Origin: Carboxylicivirga sediminis
Lineage (GTDB): Bacteria; Bacteroidota; Bacteroidia; Bacteroidales; Marinilabiliaceae
NCBI RefSeq assembly: GCF_018156225.1
Contig: NZ_JAGTAR010000026.1
Span: forward strand, 1-64,000
DNA: 64,000 nucleotides
Direction of reading: 5' to 3'
The position numbers were made by a program, and so were the translations under genes. The notes below the pieces were generated by a model. The model saw only the letters and a program-made list of their open reading frames with translations, searched no databases and was not told the DNA's origin. Shown here in pieces: positions 55,028 to 64,000 of this stretch. Position 1 is the stretch's first letter, and every line of letters starts with the position of its first letter.

Positions 55028-55738
55028 ATGCATATTGTCGCTTATCTTAAGGATGCTTTATCTGCCTTGGGAGAGTTATTCTACCCACCAGTTTGTTCTT
55101 CATGCGGCAATCATTTGTTTAAAAACGAAACAGAAATATGTCAAATGTGCATAAGGAGACTGCCACGCACTTATTTTGAAAAACGACCATATGAAAATCA
55201 GGTCTCAATCATGATGTGGGGGCGATGCAGGGTAGAATGTGGGTTTGCATTGTTCTACTATCGAAAAGGTGAGCGTGTGCAACAACTTTTGCACGATGTG
55301 AAATACCGGGGTAATCAGAAACTGGGTGTTGAACTTGGCAAGCAATTAGGGAAATTAATTAATCAGGCCAATCCCAATTTGTTTGATGAGCTAATACCTA
55401 TTCCACTTCATCCTCGAAAAAAGCGGATAAGAGGTTTTAATCAGGCCGAAGTTATCTGTAATGGCCTTGCTGAGGTATTGTGTATTCCTGTTAATAGTTC
55501 TGATGTATACCGTAAAACACACACCACTTCACAAACCAAAAAAGGGCGTTTTGAGCGCTGGCAAAATGTGGAAGATATTTTTGATGTGGCCAATGCAGAA
55601 CAACTTAAAAACAAACACCTCCTTGTTGTTGATGATGTGATTACAACTGGTTCAACCCTGGAAGCCTGCATCAATCAGCTTACAGCCATTGAAGGCGTAA
55701 AGGTAAGCGTAGCCACTATTGCCTGTGCTGCTTTATAA
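55028..55738 (+). CDS. comF: ComF family protein
   Basis: A 236-residue protein. An N-terminal zinc ribbon (CSSCGNHLF…CQMC) precedes a type I phosphoribosyltransferase-like domain with ELIPIPLHPRKKRIRGFNQA and the PRPP-loop VVDDVITTGSTLEAC. Homologues take part in DNA uptake or processing (ComF/GntX). Its last 6 bp overlap the convergent gene ending at 55733. Confidence 0.92.
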   Translation: MHIVAYLKDALSALGELFYPPVCSSCGNHLFKNETEICQMCIRRLPRTYFEKRPYENQVSIMMWGRCRVECGFALFYYRKGERVQQLLHDVKYRGNQKLGVELGKQLGKLINQANPNLFDELIPIPLHPRKKRIRGFNQAEVICNGLAEVLCIPVNSSDVYRKTHTTSQTKKGRFERWQNVEDIFDVANAEQLKNKHLLVVDDVITTGSTLEACINQLTAIEGVKVSVATIACAAL

Positions 55739-56383
55739 TAGCTTATCAAACTTATAGTACAAACTCACGACAAAGTTATTGTTGTATTGCCCTGGTTTTC
55801 GACTAATCCAGTGTGGTTTGGGATTGTAAACCGGTATTTCACCATCGTAAGGTATGCGGATGCGATTGATGGAATAGAACCAACGGGCATTCACCCATAA
55901 CTTGTCAGTAAAATGATAGTTGAAGCCAAATATAGTTGCCCATTCAATATCCTGAAAGGGAACAACGCTGTGTGATGGAAGTTCGCCAATGGGTGTTCCG
56001 TCAATTTCTTCCTTACTACTCAAAAGTGTGCCTACCGATAGCCCTCCTTCGGCTGAGAATTGTTTATATTGGTATCTGCCCACCAGCGGGAACTGAATGT
56101 AGCTAAGGTGTATCTTGTAATCGTCATACTTGCCTTTTTCAGGATTTGGTGCTTCACGGCTACCCTTCTGCATATAGGCAATGTCTAGCTGGATATCCCA
56201 ATGCTCTGTTATGGTGCGACTGACAAATGCACCCAGGTTGATGCCTACTTTATTGTAGCCTCCAAAGTTGTCGCCATCTACCTGAGAAAAGGATGTGCCA
56301 AGTAAAGGACCAGCGCTAAATTCTTGTGCAACACTGGTAATGCTAGTGATTAAGATGAAGAAGAGTATGTTTAGTTTACGCAT
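55733..56383 (-). CDS. Outer membrane beta-barrel protein
   Basis: A 216-residue protein with signal peptide (NILFFILITSITSVAQ) and alternating amphipathic strands (SAGPLLGTSFSQV; VGINLGAFVSRTITEHWDIQ; YIQFPLVGRYQYKQFSAEGG) ending in an aromatic strand (NFVVSLYYKFDKLL), typical of PorT/OmpW-like barrels. Its start overlaps the upstream sirtuin gene by 8 bp, so the two are translated from one transcript. Confidence 0.85.
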   Translation of the reverse strand: MRKLNILFFILITSITSVAQEFSAGPLLGTSFSQVDGDNFGGYNKVGINLGAFVSRTITEHWDIQLDIAYMQKGSREAPNPEKGKYDDYKIHLSYIQFPLVGRYQYKQFSAEGGLSVGTLLSSKEEIDGTPIGELPSHSVVPFQDIEWATIFGFNYHFTDKLWVNARWFYSINRIRIPYDGEIPVYNPKPHWISRKPGQYNNNFVVSLYYKFDKLL

Positions 56384-57077
56384 GTATGGTTTGTGTTAAC
56401 AGGGTTATTAGTTTTGGTACACCGGTTGTTGCGTTTTCCTGTATGAAAGTAATTTTCTCAGAAGGAGTAAATGCTGGCTGATGTGGGTCAATAATATATA
56501 CAGGCGACTTGCCGGGTACATAGTTGAGCAGACCCGCCGCAGGATATACGTTTAAGGAGGTGCCTACCACAACAAATATATCGGCTTCATTAACCAGATC
56601 TATGGCTGGTTGAATAGCCGGTACTGCTTCACCAAACCAAACAATATGTGGCCGTAATTGTGATCCCTTCTCACAAGTGTCACCCCAATTAAGCTCCCAG
56701 CCATCTAGTTCATATACCAATGATTCGTCAATAGTACTTCTCACTTTCTTCAGTTCACCATGTAAGTGTAATACTTTTGAACTACCTGCCTGCTCATGCA
56801 GGTCGTCAATATTCTGGGTAATAATTGTTACATCAAAATGCTTTTCCAATTCAACAAGACCGTTGTGTCCTTCATTGGGCTGACATTCGTATAATTGCTT
56901 ACGTCGTTGATTATAAAATTCAAGTACCAGGTGTGGATCTTTTGCCCAGCCTTCAGGACTGGCCACCTGGGTAACATCATGGTTTTCCCATAAACCATTG
57001 TTATCCCTAAAGGTCTTAAGGCCACTTTCTGCACTAATCCCGGCACCAGTTAATACCACTAACTTTTTTTTCGACAT
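56376..57077 (-). CDS. cobB: NAD-dependent protein deacylase (sirtuin), zinc-cysteine-less
   Basis: A 233-residue sirtuin. The NAD site is LTGAGISAESGLKTFRD, and the catalytic region is TQNIDDLHEQAGSSKVLHLHGEL. FYNQRR carries the Tyr-x-x-Arg pair associated with class III desuccinylase/demalonylase activity. Where other CobB proteins have two CxxC zinc pairs, this one reads KKVRSTIDESL…GDTCEKGSQLRPH with one cysteine, so the structural zinc is probably absent. Confidence 0.92.
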   Translation of the reverse strand: MSKKKLVVLTGAGISAESGLKTFRDNNGLWENHDVTQVASPEGWAKDPHLVLEFYNQRRKQLYECQPNEGHNGLVELEKHFDVTIITQNIDDLHEQAGSSKVLHLHGELKKVRSTIDESLVYELDGWELNWGDTCEKGSQLRPHIVWFGEAVPAIQPAIDLVNEADIFVVVGTSLNVYPAAGLLNYVPGKSPVYIIDPHQPAFTPSEKITFIQENATTGVPKLITLLTQTIHA

Positions 57078-57249
57078 AATCGTGGGTTATTGTATGTATT
57101 AAAACAATGTTAGAGAAAATAAGCTGCAGCTTTAGCATGCTTACAATCGATGTTTTTATACCGATAAATGTAAAAGAATTGGGCGAGTATTCAAAAATAT
57201 CACGTCGCTGCATTGGACATTGATCACACCAAATAATGCGTTATTTTTC

Positions 57250-57257
57250 TATCTTTG
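57250..57257 (+). promoter_or_regulatory. -7 box of dnaG
   Basis: TATCTTTG matches TAnnTTTG, 34 bp before the ATG at 57292. It argues against the longer frame starting at 57220. Confidence 0.5.
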
Positions 57258-57291
57258 TGAACCGCTCAAAACGATTAGACAATTCCAGAAG

Positions 57292-59238
57292 ATGATAGAT
57301 CAGGTAACAGTTGATAAAGTGTTGGAAACAGCCAATAGCCAAATTGTTGAGGTTGTTTCTGATTACGTTACCCTAAGGAGAAGAGGAATTAACTACTTGG
57401 GAAATTGCCCGTTTCATAATGAGAAAACTCCATCGTTTACCGTTTCACCCCATAAGGGGATATTCAAATGCTTTGGGTGTGGCGAAGGGGGTAATGCGCT
57501 CAACTTTGTGATGAAGCATGATCAGCTTTCATTTGTTGATGCCATTAAGTACCTGGGTAAAAAGTTCAATATTGAGATTGAGGAAGAAGAGTACTCACCT
57601 GAGCAGTTAAAGCAAAAGAATGAGCGGGAGAGTATGATGGTGTTGAGTGAATATGCCGGGCATTTCTTCAGCAAAAATCTCAACGAAACCGATGAAGGCA
57701 AATCGGTAGGTTTAGGTTATTTCCGGAGTCGCGGTTTTCGGGATGACATCATTGAAAAGTTCCAGTTGGGCTATTCCCCCGAACAAAGAGATGCTTTAAC
57801 GCAAGAGGCGCTAAGGCAAGGCTATAAGCTCGAATACCTTGAGAAGACTGGATTGACTGTGGTGCGGGATAATTACCAGGCTGATCGATTCAGGGGGCGT
57901 GTGATGTTTCCCATCCACAGCCTGGCTGGTAAGGTAATTGCTTTTGGGGGCCGTATTCTTAAGAACGATAAGAAAACAGCCAAGTACCTAAACTCACCCG
58001 AATCGGAAATATACCATAAGAGCCGGGTGTTGTATGGTATTTATCATGCCAAACAAGAGATTACGCGACAAGACCGTTGTTACCTGGTTGAGGGCTATAC
58101 TGATGTGCTGGCATTCCATCAGTCGGGTATTAGTAATGTAGTGGCCTCGTCGGGTACAGCCCTTACTTCTGATCAAATTCGGCTGATTGCCCGTTTCACT
58201 AAGAATATTACCATTATTTATGATGGCGATCCGGCAGGATTAAAAGCATCATTACGTGGTATTGACCTGGTTTTGGCTGAGGGCATGAATGTGAAGATTC
58301 TTTTGCTGCCCGATGGTGAAGACCCCGATTCGTTTGCTAAAGAAAGGAACGATGAGCAGCTGACGCAATATATCGAACAACATCAGCAGGATTTTATCAA
58401 ATTTAAAACATCACTGCTGTTGGAGGAGGCTCAGAATGATCCCATTAAAAAGGCTCAGCTAATTCAAGATATCGTACGCAGCATATCAATTATACCAGAC
58501 AGTATTACGCGCTCGGTGTATGTGAAGGAGTGTAGCACACTGCTGAAAGTAGATGAACGTGTGCTGATGCAGGAGACAGGTAAGCTGCAACGTAAGAAAC
58601 AGGAGGAAGATTTCAGGAGAAATGCGCCACGTAATGACAGTAGTATGCAGTCGCGGCCTGCCGAAACAGCTCCTGCACCAGAAAAGCGTACACCAAGCAA
58701 TCCGCTTGAACTGGAAGAGCGTGAGATATTACGTTTCCTCGTAAAGTTTGGTGAACGCCCGGTTAATCCCGATGAAGATGAGAAAGTGACCGTCGGTCAG
58801 TATATCTTGCATGAGTTGCGACAAGATGACCTGCTAAGCGTTAATCCCATCTATAATAAAATGATGGATGCTTATGAAGCAGTGAGTGACAAAACCGATA
58901 TGCCTGCGCTGAAGTTTTTTGTGAACAGCGCCGATCCTGATTTGAGCCGACTGGCATCTGACTTGGTTGGTAAGGAGCACGATCTGAGTAAGATTCATCA
59001 TAAATTTGGCATAGTAACCAATGCAGAGGAACTATTGCCCAACCTGGTGCCCAAGATTGTAATGGAGCTGAAATGGAAAAAGGTGAAAACGGTTATTAAA
59101 GAAAAGCGGCAGCAGCTTCAGCAGATGGAAGTAAACGGTAACATGGAAGGCCTGATGGAACTTATGCAGGAGCTCAATACCTGGCAACAGGTGCTTGCCC
59201 ACATCTCCAAAGAACTTGGAGGAAGAACAATTGTGTAA
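57292..59238 (+). CDS. dnaG: DNA primase
   Basis: A 648-residue primase that makes RNA primers at the replication fork. The CHC2 zinc domain has Cys39, His42, Cys60 and Cys63 (CPFHNEKTPSFTV; KCFGCGEGG). The Toprim core has LVEGYTDVLAFHQSGI and IIYDGDPAGLKASLRG. A C-terminal helicase-interaction part follows a low-complexity linker (~455-490). The start at 57292 is set by the TATCTTTG box and by the family N-terminus. Confidence 0.97.
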   Translation: MIDQVTVDKVLETANSQIVEVVSDYVTLRRRGINYLGNCPFHNEKTPSFTVSPHKGIFKCFGCGEGGNALNFVMKHDQLSFVDAIKYLGKKFNIEIEEEEYSPEQLKQKNERESMMVLSEYAGHFFSKNLNETDEGKSVGLGYFRSRGFRDDIIEKFQLGYSPEQRDALTQEALRQGYKLEYLEKTGLTVVRDNYQADRFRGRVMFPIHSLAGKVIAFGGRILKNDKKTAKYLNSPESEIYHKSRVLYGIYHAKQEITRQDRCYLVEGYTDVLAFHQSGISNVVASSGTALTSDQIRLIARFTKNITIIYDGDPAGLKASLRGIDLVLAEGMNVKILLLPDGEDPDSFAKERNDEQLTQYIEQHQQDFIKFKTSLLLEEAQNDPIKKAQLIQDIVRSISIIPDSITRSVYVKECSTLLKVDERVLMQETGKLQRKKQEEDFRRNAPRNDSSMQSRPAETAPAPEKRTPSNPLELEEREILRFLVKFGERPVNPDEDEKVTVGQYILHELRQDDLLSVNPIYNKMMDAYEAVSDKTDMPALKFFVNSADPDLSRLASDLVGKEHDLSKIHHKFGIVTNAEELLPNLVPKIVMELKWKKVKTVIKEKRQQLQQMEVNGNMEGLMELMQELNTWQQVLAHISKELGGRTIV

Positions 59239-59256
59239 ACTATATATTAAAGCATA

Positions 59257-59778
59257 ATGCAAACGCTTAATCATACCGATAAAGAGGTTATTGAAGCCAT
59301 TATACTCAAAGCCAATATTTGCTTTGTAGGAGTGGTGGACCAGAACAACAAGCCCTATGTACTGCCAATGAATTATGGCTATAAGGATAATGTTATTTAC
59401 CTGCATTCGGCACCCGAAGGACGTTTAATCGATATCGTCAATAACAACCCAAATATCTGTATCACTTTTTCCATTGATAATGAGTTGGTGTTTCAACATC
59501 CGGAAGTGGCCTGCAGCTACCGAATGACATCGAAAAGTGTGGTGGCAATGGGACAGGTGCAGTGGATAGAAGATATGGATGAGAAACGCGAGGCACTGAA
59601 TATCCTGATGAAAACTTACAGTGATAAGCTGTTTAACTACAGTGATCCGGCCGTTCGTAATGTGAAAATGTGGAAAATACCCATTGATGAGGTGACGTGT
59701 AAAGAATTTGGGGCGCCTCATGATGAATACCGCCTTAAGCGCAACCTTGATGAACTGAAAAATGTGTCGGGTAAATAA
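59257..59778 (+). CDS. PPOX-class flavin-binding protein
   Basis: A 173-residue split-barrel flavin protein (FVGVVDQNNKPYVLPMNYGY; IYLHSAPEGRLIDI; SKSVVAMGQVQWI), of the pyridoxamine-5-phosphate-oxidase-like group that includes NimA-type nitroimidazole reductases. The substrate is unknown. It lies 18 bp after dnaG on the same strand. Confidence 0.87.
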   Translation: MQTLNHTDKEVIEAIILKANICFVGVVDQNNKPYVLPMNYGYKDNVIYLHSAPEGRLIDIVNNNPNICITFSIDNELVFQHPEVACSYRMTSKSVVAMGQVQWIEDMDEKREALNILMKTYSDKLFNYSDPAVRNVKMWKIPIDEVTCKEFGAPHDEYRLKRNLDELKNVSGK

Positions 59779-59825
59779 AGTTTGTTAATTTAGTAACTGA
59801 TTATTAAGAATTACACCATTAGTCA

Positions 59826-60521
59826 ATGAAGCAATTACTCCTTACCTCCATTATTGTATTTTGTTTGGTAATGGTTGCCAGTGGGCAGACAGATACATAT
59901 AAAGATTATAAAGTAGTTTACTCACAGGGTTTTAACAAAGAGAGTTCGACTAGCGATTTTGAATTCTCCGATGCATCAAAGTGGCTGATTAGCAAAAACG
60001 GTAAGCCCGGAAAGACCCTCAAATGCCTTGGGAAAGGAGATTATGAAAACATGCATGAAGGCCCTTCTGTAGTGGCTGTGTTAAAAGATTATGAGCTGAA
60101 AGATTTTGTGGTAGAAATGGATGTGGTGCAAAATGGTAAAGATTTTAGTCTGCTCGATTTCTGCATCTTTTTCGATATAAAAGATAAGAACAACTATTGT
60201 TATGCGCAGATAGCCAGTAAGGCCGATAAGAAGAGCCACAATGTGTTTGCTGTTAGCAGCGATCGTCCCAAAAGGATAGGAACAGTTTACGAAGAAGGAA
60301 TTATCTGGCAAATGAATGAATGGCAACATATACGCATGGAGCGAAATACTTCTGCCAAATCCATCAAAGTGTATTTTGATGGAGAACTCGTACTTGAGGT
60401 AGCCGATGACATGTCAGCCGGTGGTCATATCGGCTTTGGATCGTCGCACAGCGCGCTTAAAATTGATAACTTCAAGGTGAGTGCACCCTTCTTCGAATCT
60501 AACACAAAAACTATTTTCTAA
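59826..60521 (+). CDS. Exported DUF1080-like (LamG-fold) protein
   Basis: A 231-residue protein with a signal peptide and one concanavalin-like sandwich domain (VEMDVVQNGKDFSLLDFCIF; EWQHIRMERNTSAKSIKVYF; DNFKVSAP), similar to 3-keto-disaccharide hydrolase/DUF1080 family members. No catalytic residues are identifiable, so it may bind glycans. It is 6 bp before the SpmAB-like gene. Confidence 0.75.
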   Translation: MKQLLLTSIIVFCLVMVASGQTDTYKDYKVVYSQGFNKESSTSDFEFSDASKWLISKNGKPGKTLKCLGKGDYENMHEGPSVVAVLKDYELKDFVVEMDVVQNGKDFSLLDFCIFFDIKDKNNYCYAQIASKADKKSHNVFAVSSDRPKRIGTVYEEGIIWQMNEWQHIRMERNTSAKSIKVYFDGELVLEVADDMSAGGHIGFGSSHSALKIDNFKVSAPFFESNTKTIF

Positions 60522-60527
60522 ACGCCT

Positions 60528-61760
60528 ATGGCTCTTAATTATCTCTGGGTTGCTTTTTTCCTCATTGCTTTTGTTGTTGGACTGGTGCGTCTGATCTTCT
60601 TTGGCGATATGGAGGTGTTTCCGGAGATGATGAATGCCACTTTTGACAGTGCCAAAACAGGTTTTGAAATATCATTGGGACTAACCGGAGCTCTTACGCT
60701 CTGGATGGGTCTCATGCGCATTGGTGAGAAGGGCGGCATGATCAATGTAATGTCGCGATTGATTGGCCCTTTCTTCAGTCGTTTGTTTCCTGAACTACCC
60801 AAGAACCATCCGGCTTATGGCAGCATGATGATGAACATTGCGGCCAATATGCTGGGGCTTGACAATGCAGCCACACCGGTTGGACTCAAAGCCATGCAAG
60901 AGCTGCAATCAACTAACAAGAGTAAGGATACAGCCTCCAATGCCCAAATCATGTTTCTGGTACTTAATACCAGTGGATTAACAATCATTCCCATTAGTGT
61001 GATGGCCATTCGAGCTACTGAAGGCGCATCTAATCCTTCTGATATCTTCCTGCCAATACTTTTGGCTACATTCTTTAGTACCATTGTGGGTATCATTGCT
61101 GTATCAATTGTTCAACGCATCAATTTATTAGATAAGGTAATACTTGCATATCTGGGTGGCTTTACAGCATTAATTGGCGGGTTTATATACTACCTCAACA
61201 CCTTATCGAAAGAAGAGGTGAATACCGTGTCTTTATTAGGAGCCAACCTGCTTTTATTTTTAGTCATTGTTACCTTTATACTGATGGCTCTCCGTAAAAA
61301 AGTAAATGTGTATGATGCTTTTATTGACGGGGCCAAAGATGGTTTTAAAATCGCCGTTAAGATTATTCCATTCTTAGTGGCAATACTGGTTGCAGTGGCT
61401 GTTTTTCGTACTTCTGGAACCATGGATTTCTTATTGGATGGCTTTCGTTTAGCTGCTGATCTTATTGGTGTGGATGCGCGTTTTGTGGATGCGTTGCCAA
61501 CTGCCTTTATGAAGCCCTTAAGCGGTGGTGCTGCCCGTGGGATGATGGTTGAAGCCATTCACACACATGGCGTTGATTCCTTTGCCGGCCGTATGGCAAG
61601 TACCATACAGGGTTCTACAGATACCACCTTTTATGTGCTGGCCGTATATTTTGGCTCGGTGGGCATAAAGAAAACCCGTCATGCTCTGTCGTGCGGTCTT
61701 ATAGCCGATTTTGCCGGTATTGTGGCCTCCATTCTGCTGGCATACCTGTTTTTTGGTTAG
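60528..61760 (+). CDS. SpmA-SpmB fusion / nucleoside-recognition (Gate) membrane protein
   Basis: A 410-residue multi-pass membrane protein. The N-terminal half is SpmA-like (MSRLIGPFFSRLFPELPKNH; MMNIAANMLGLDNAATPVGL; LVLNTSGLTIIPISVMAIRA), and the C-terminal half is SpmB-like (KIIPFLVAILVAVAVFRTSG; PLSGGAARGMMVEAI; TDTTFYVLAVYFGSVGI). Each contains a Gate domain. In sporulators the two are separate genes; fusions are usual in Bacteroidota, where there is no sporulation. Transport substrate is unknown. Confidence 0.9.
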   Translation: MALNYLWVAFFLIAFVVGLVRLIFFGDMEVFPEMMNATFDSAKTGFEISLGLTGALTLWMGLMRIGEKGGMINVMSRLIGPFFSRLFPELPKNHPAYGSMMMNIAANMLGLDNAATPVGLKAMQELQSTNKSKDTASNAQIMFLVLNTSGLTIIPISVMAIRATEGASNPSDIFLPILLATFFSTIVGIIAVSIVQRINLLDKVILAYLGGFTALIGGFIYYLNTLSKEEVNTVSLLGANLLLFLVIVTFILMALRKKVNVYDAFIDGAKDGFKIAVKIIPFLVAILVAVAVFRTSGTMDFLLDGFRLAADLIGVDARFVDALPTAFMKPLSGGAARGMMVEAIHTHGVDSFAGRMASTIQGSTDTTFYVLAVYFGSVGIKKTRHALSCGLIADFAGIVASILLAYLFFG

Positions 61761-61771
61761 GGAAAAATACA

Positions 61772-61793
61772 AAAGCCACCGCAAGGTGGCTTT
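61772..61793. terminator. Terminator (SpmAB fusion / atpG)
   Basis: AAAGCCACC (61772-61780), loop GCAA, GGTGGCTTT (61785-61793), between convergent genes. Confidence 0.85.
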
Positions 61794-61828
61794 CTCATAT
61801 CTTATAATTTTCACTCTATTCTTAAAAG

Positions 61829-62710
61829 TTACTTTTTCAAGGCTTCAGCACCACCAACAATCTCAAGTATTTCAGTAGTTATGGCTCCCTGACGCGCTTT
61901 ATTATACTGTAGTTGCAGTTCGCCAAGCATATCAGTGGCATTATCCGTGGCTTTGTGCATGGATGTCATACGGGCACCATGCTCCGATGCCAGCGATTCC
62001 AGTATTACACGGTAAAACATGGTCTTTAAGGCATCAGGTATTACTTTGGTAATAAAGGTTGGTACATCAGGCTCAATAATATAATCAGCGGTTAATTGTT
62101 CCACCTCATTGGCTTTGGGCAGTTCCATTGGCAAAAACTGCTCTGAACGAATGATTTGTACGGCCGCATTCTTGTACTCGTTATACACCAGAACCACCCT
62201 ATCATATTGCTTGTTGACGAACGCTTCCATTAATTCATGTGCCACATCGGTGACCTTTTCAAGGTTGGTATGGGAATAAATCTCATTATGATCCTTAACC
62301 ACGTTGTAGCCTCGCTGTTTTAGAATTTTTTGCGCCTGTTTACCAATCGCTAGTATATCAACATTGCCGGCACTGTTTTGTAGCTTAAAATCGACTTTGC
62401 ACAGCTTCTCAACTTCCTTAATCACATTGGTATTAAAGGCACCACACAGTCCTCTGTTCGATGAAATTGCAATAATCAATATTTTACGAGGCTCGCGCAC
62501 CTCGGCCCATTCGAGTTGAAATCCTTCCTCCAGTGCTTCAGATAGTTTACGAATAATATTCGCCAATCTGTCAACATAGGGGCGAATATAGGAGATATCG
62601 TCCTGTGCCTTTTTAAATTTGGCAGCTGATACCATTTTCATGGCACTTGTTACCTGCCTGGTGGTTTTAACCGAGTTAATGCGAATACGTATGTCCTTTA
62701 AGCTTGGCAT
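61829..62710 (-). CDS. atpG: ATP synthase F1 gamma subunit
   Basis: A 293-residue central-stalk subunit. The N-terminal helix is SLKDIRIRINSVKTTRQVTSA, ISSNRGLCGAFNTNV is in the middle, and the C-terminal helix is MTSMHKATDNATDMLGEL…YNKARQGAITTEILEIVGG. It is 6 bp after atpA on the same strand and is the last gene of this part of the split ATP synthase locus. Confidence 0.97.
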   Translation of the reverse strand: MPSLKDIRIRINSVKTTRQVTSAMKMVSAAKFKKAQDDISYIRPYVDRLANIIRKLSEALEEGFQLEWAEVREPRKILIIAISSNRGLCGAFNTNVIKEVEKLCKVDFKLQNSAGNVDILAIGKQAQKILKQRGYNVVKDHNEIYSHTNLEKVTDVAHELMEAFVNKQYDRVVLVYNEYKNAAVQIIRSEQFLPMELPKANEVEQLTADYIIEPDVPTFITKVIPDALKTMFYRVILESLASEHGARMTSMHKATDNATDMLGELQLQYNKARQGAITTEILEIVGGAEALKK

Positions 62711-62716
62711 AGTTAA

Positions 62717-64000
62717 TTATTCTTCGGTTATGTATTTGTCAGCTGTATCATTGGCTAGTGCCTCAATCTGGCTGGTGATTTCGTCGTTATATTTGCCTTT
62801 TTTAATGTCGCTAAGGAGTGCCTGATGACTTATTTGCAGGCTTTCAATAAATTCCTTTTGCCATTCTTTTATTTTATCGGCTGGCACATTTTTAAGCAGA
62901 CCTTTTGTACCACAATAAATCAGTGCTACTTGTTCTTCTACTTTAACCGGTTGGTATTGCGGTTGCTTTAATAACTCAACATTTTTACGGCCTTTATCCA
63001 ATACCAGCATGGTAGCCGGGTCAAGATCAGAACCAAATTTGGCAAATGCTTCCAGCTCGCGGTATTGGGCCTGGTCAAGTTTCAACGTACCGGCAACCTT
63101 TTTCATGGGTTTAATTTGCGCACTACCTCCCACACGTGACACAGAGATACCGACGTTGATGGCGGGGCGCACACCTGAGTTAAACAGGTCACTTTCCAGG
63201 AATATCTGCCCATCGGTGATGGAGATAACGTTGGTAGGGATATAAGCTGAAACGTCACCGGCTTGCGTTTCAATAATTGGTAAAGCAGTAAGCGAACCAC
63301 CTCCTTTTACCAATGGACGTATGGATTCGGGTAAATCGTTCATTTTGGCTGCAATCTCATCCGATTCGATGATTTTAGCAGCACGCTCCAGTAAGCGGCT
63401 ATGCAGGTAAAATACATCACCAGGGTATGCTTCACGACCTGGTGGACGACGCAGCAGCAAACTTACTTCTCGGTATGAAACTGCCTGCTTCGATAGGTCA
63501 TCGTAAATAATGAGTGCTGAACGACCTGTATCACGGAAATATTCACCTATAGCTGTTCCCGAGAATGGTGCGTAAAACTGCATAGCTGAAGGATCGGCGG
63601 CAGGTGCAGATACCACTGTGGTATACTCCATAGCACCATGTTTCTCAAGTGTATTTACAATCTGAGCAACGGTGCTGCCTTTTTGTCCAACCGCCACATA
63701 AATACAATACACTGGCTCGCCATCGTCGTAAAATGAGCGCTGGTTAATTATTGTATCAACGGCAATGGCTGTTTTACCGGTTTGACGGTCGCCAATAATC
63801 AGCTCGCGCTGGCCACGACCGATAGGTGTCATTGCATCAACAGCCAACAGACCCGTTTGCAAAGGCTCTTTTACCGGCTGACGGTATATCACCTGAGGTG
63901 CTTTGCGTTCAAGCGGCATTTCAAAGGTTTCTCCCTGTATAGGGCCTTTACCATCGATGGGTTCACCAATGGCATTAATTACGCGGCCAACCACACCTTC
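62717..64000 (-). CDS. atpA: ATP synthase F1 alpha subunit (partial, N-terminus beyond window)
   Basis: The C-terminal 427 residues of AtpA (full length ~525). P-loop [13 protein letters not shown], the alpha-subunit signature [18 protein letters not shown], and [20 protein letters not shown] are present. The frame is open through base 64000, and the true start lies to the right of the window. Confidence 0.97.
   Translation of the reverse strand, partial: EGVVGRVINAIGEPIDGKGPIQGETFEMPLERKAPQVIYRQPVKEPLQTGLLAVDAMTPIGRGQRELIIGDRQTGKTAIAVDTIINQRSFYDDGEPVYCIYVAVGQKGSTVAQIVNTLEKHGAMEYTTVVSAPAADPSAMQFYAPFSGTAIGEYFRDTGRSALIIYDDLSKQAVSYREVSLLLRRPPGREAYPGDVFYLHSRLLERAAKIIESDEIAAKMNDLPESIRPLVKGGGSLTALPIIETQAGDVSAYIPTNVISITDGQIFLESDLFNSGVRPAINVGISVSRVGGSAQIKPMKKVAGTLKLDQAQYRELEAFAKFGSDLDPATMLVLDKGRKNVELLKQPQYQPVKVEEQVALIYCGTKGLLKNVPADKIKEWQKEFIESLQISHQALLSDIKKGKYNDEITSQIEALANDTADKYITEE

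Overview
The window looks like a chromosomal segment of a Bacteroidota bacterium, probably a Bacteroidales/Marinilabiliales-type marine or anaerobic lineage. Supporting signs are several TAnnTTTG promoter -7 boxes, few Shine-Dalgarno sequences, an HU-HIG type HU paralogue, an atpDC pair separated from atpAG, a short AtpC, a DUF6090-like membrane protein, carboxypeptidase-regulatory-like and beta-barrel envelope proteins, and an Mpl-type ligase. The exact genus cannot be read from the sequence.

Layout. 1-2042: repeat-rich accessory DNA with two 114-bp direct repeats, REP-like palindromes, one HU-family gene and a five-unit palindromic array with an exact 22-bp period. 2043-5012: an AT-rich five-gene cassette of TIR protein, 3-TM protein, MTH538/ThsB-like TIR protein, second TIR protein and SLATT-like membrane protein. 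It is the best candidate for an undescribed, Thoeris-like antiphage signalling system. 5177-7083: two small membrane proteins and ispD. 7084-8433: a second repeat-rich gap holding a DUF559 gene broken by an in-frame TAG. 8434-19083: DUF2461, a LarC N-terminal half, divergent crp-family/osmC genes, pheS, three tandem exported cyclophilins (one fused to a degenerate trypsin-like domain), a DUF4097 protein, an ArsC/Spx-family protein, and prfB with a canonical programmed +1 frameshift. 19084-33731: a degenerate trypsin/TPR protein, the metH-metF pair, an ankyrin lipoprotein, a GT9 glycosyltransferase, atpDC, a polyprenyl synthase, an MMPL/RND exporter and a RidA/chorismatase-like protein.

33953-51443 is one long same-strand chemosensory cluster: YfiR-like, MCP, STAS, CheY, Hpt, CheA, two CheW, CheR, a histidine-kinase-like protein lacking its phospho-accepting His, CheD, CheB, a GAF-PAS protein, two more CheR-like proteins, a stand-alone CheB methylesterase domain, a TM-GAF protein and a GAF-PAS-SpoIIE phosphatase. 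No flagellar gene is present. The mixture of STAS, SpoIIE phosphatase and an ATPase domain without His suggests a chemosensory array wired to a partner-switching output.

51470-64000 is mainly housekeeping: mpl, an MBL hydrolase, a MORN-like protein, a small regulatory-like domain protein, comF, a beta-barrel protein, a sirtuin lacking its zinc cysteines, dnaG, a flavin-binding PPOX protein, a DUF1080-like protein, an SpmA-SpmB fusion, atpG, and atpA running off the right edge. No rRNA, tRNA, CRISPR array, complete insertion sequence or prophage was recognised.
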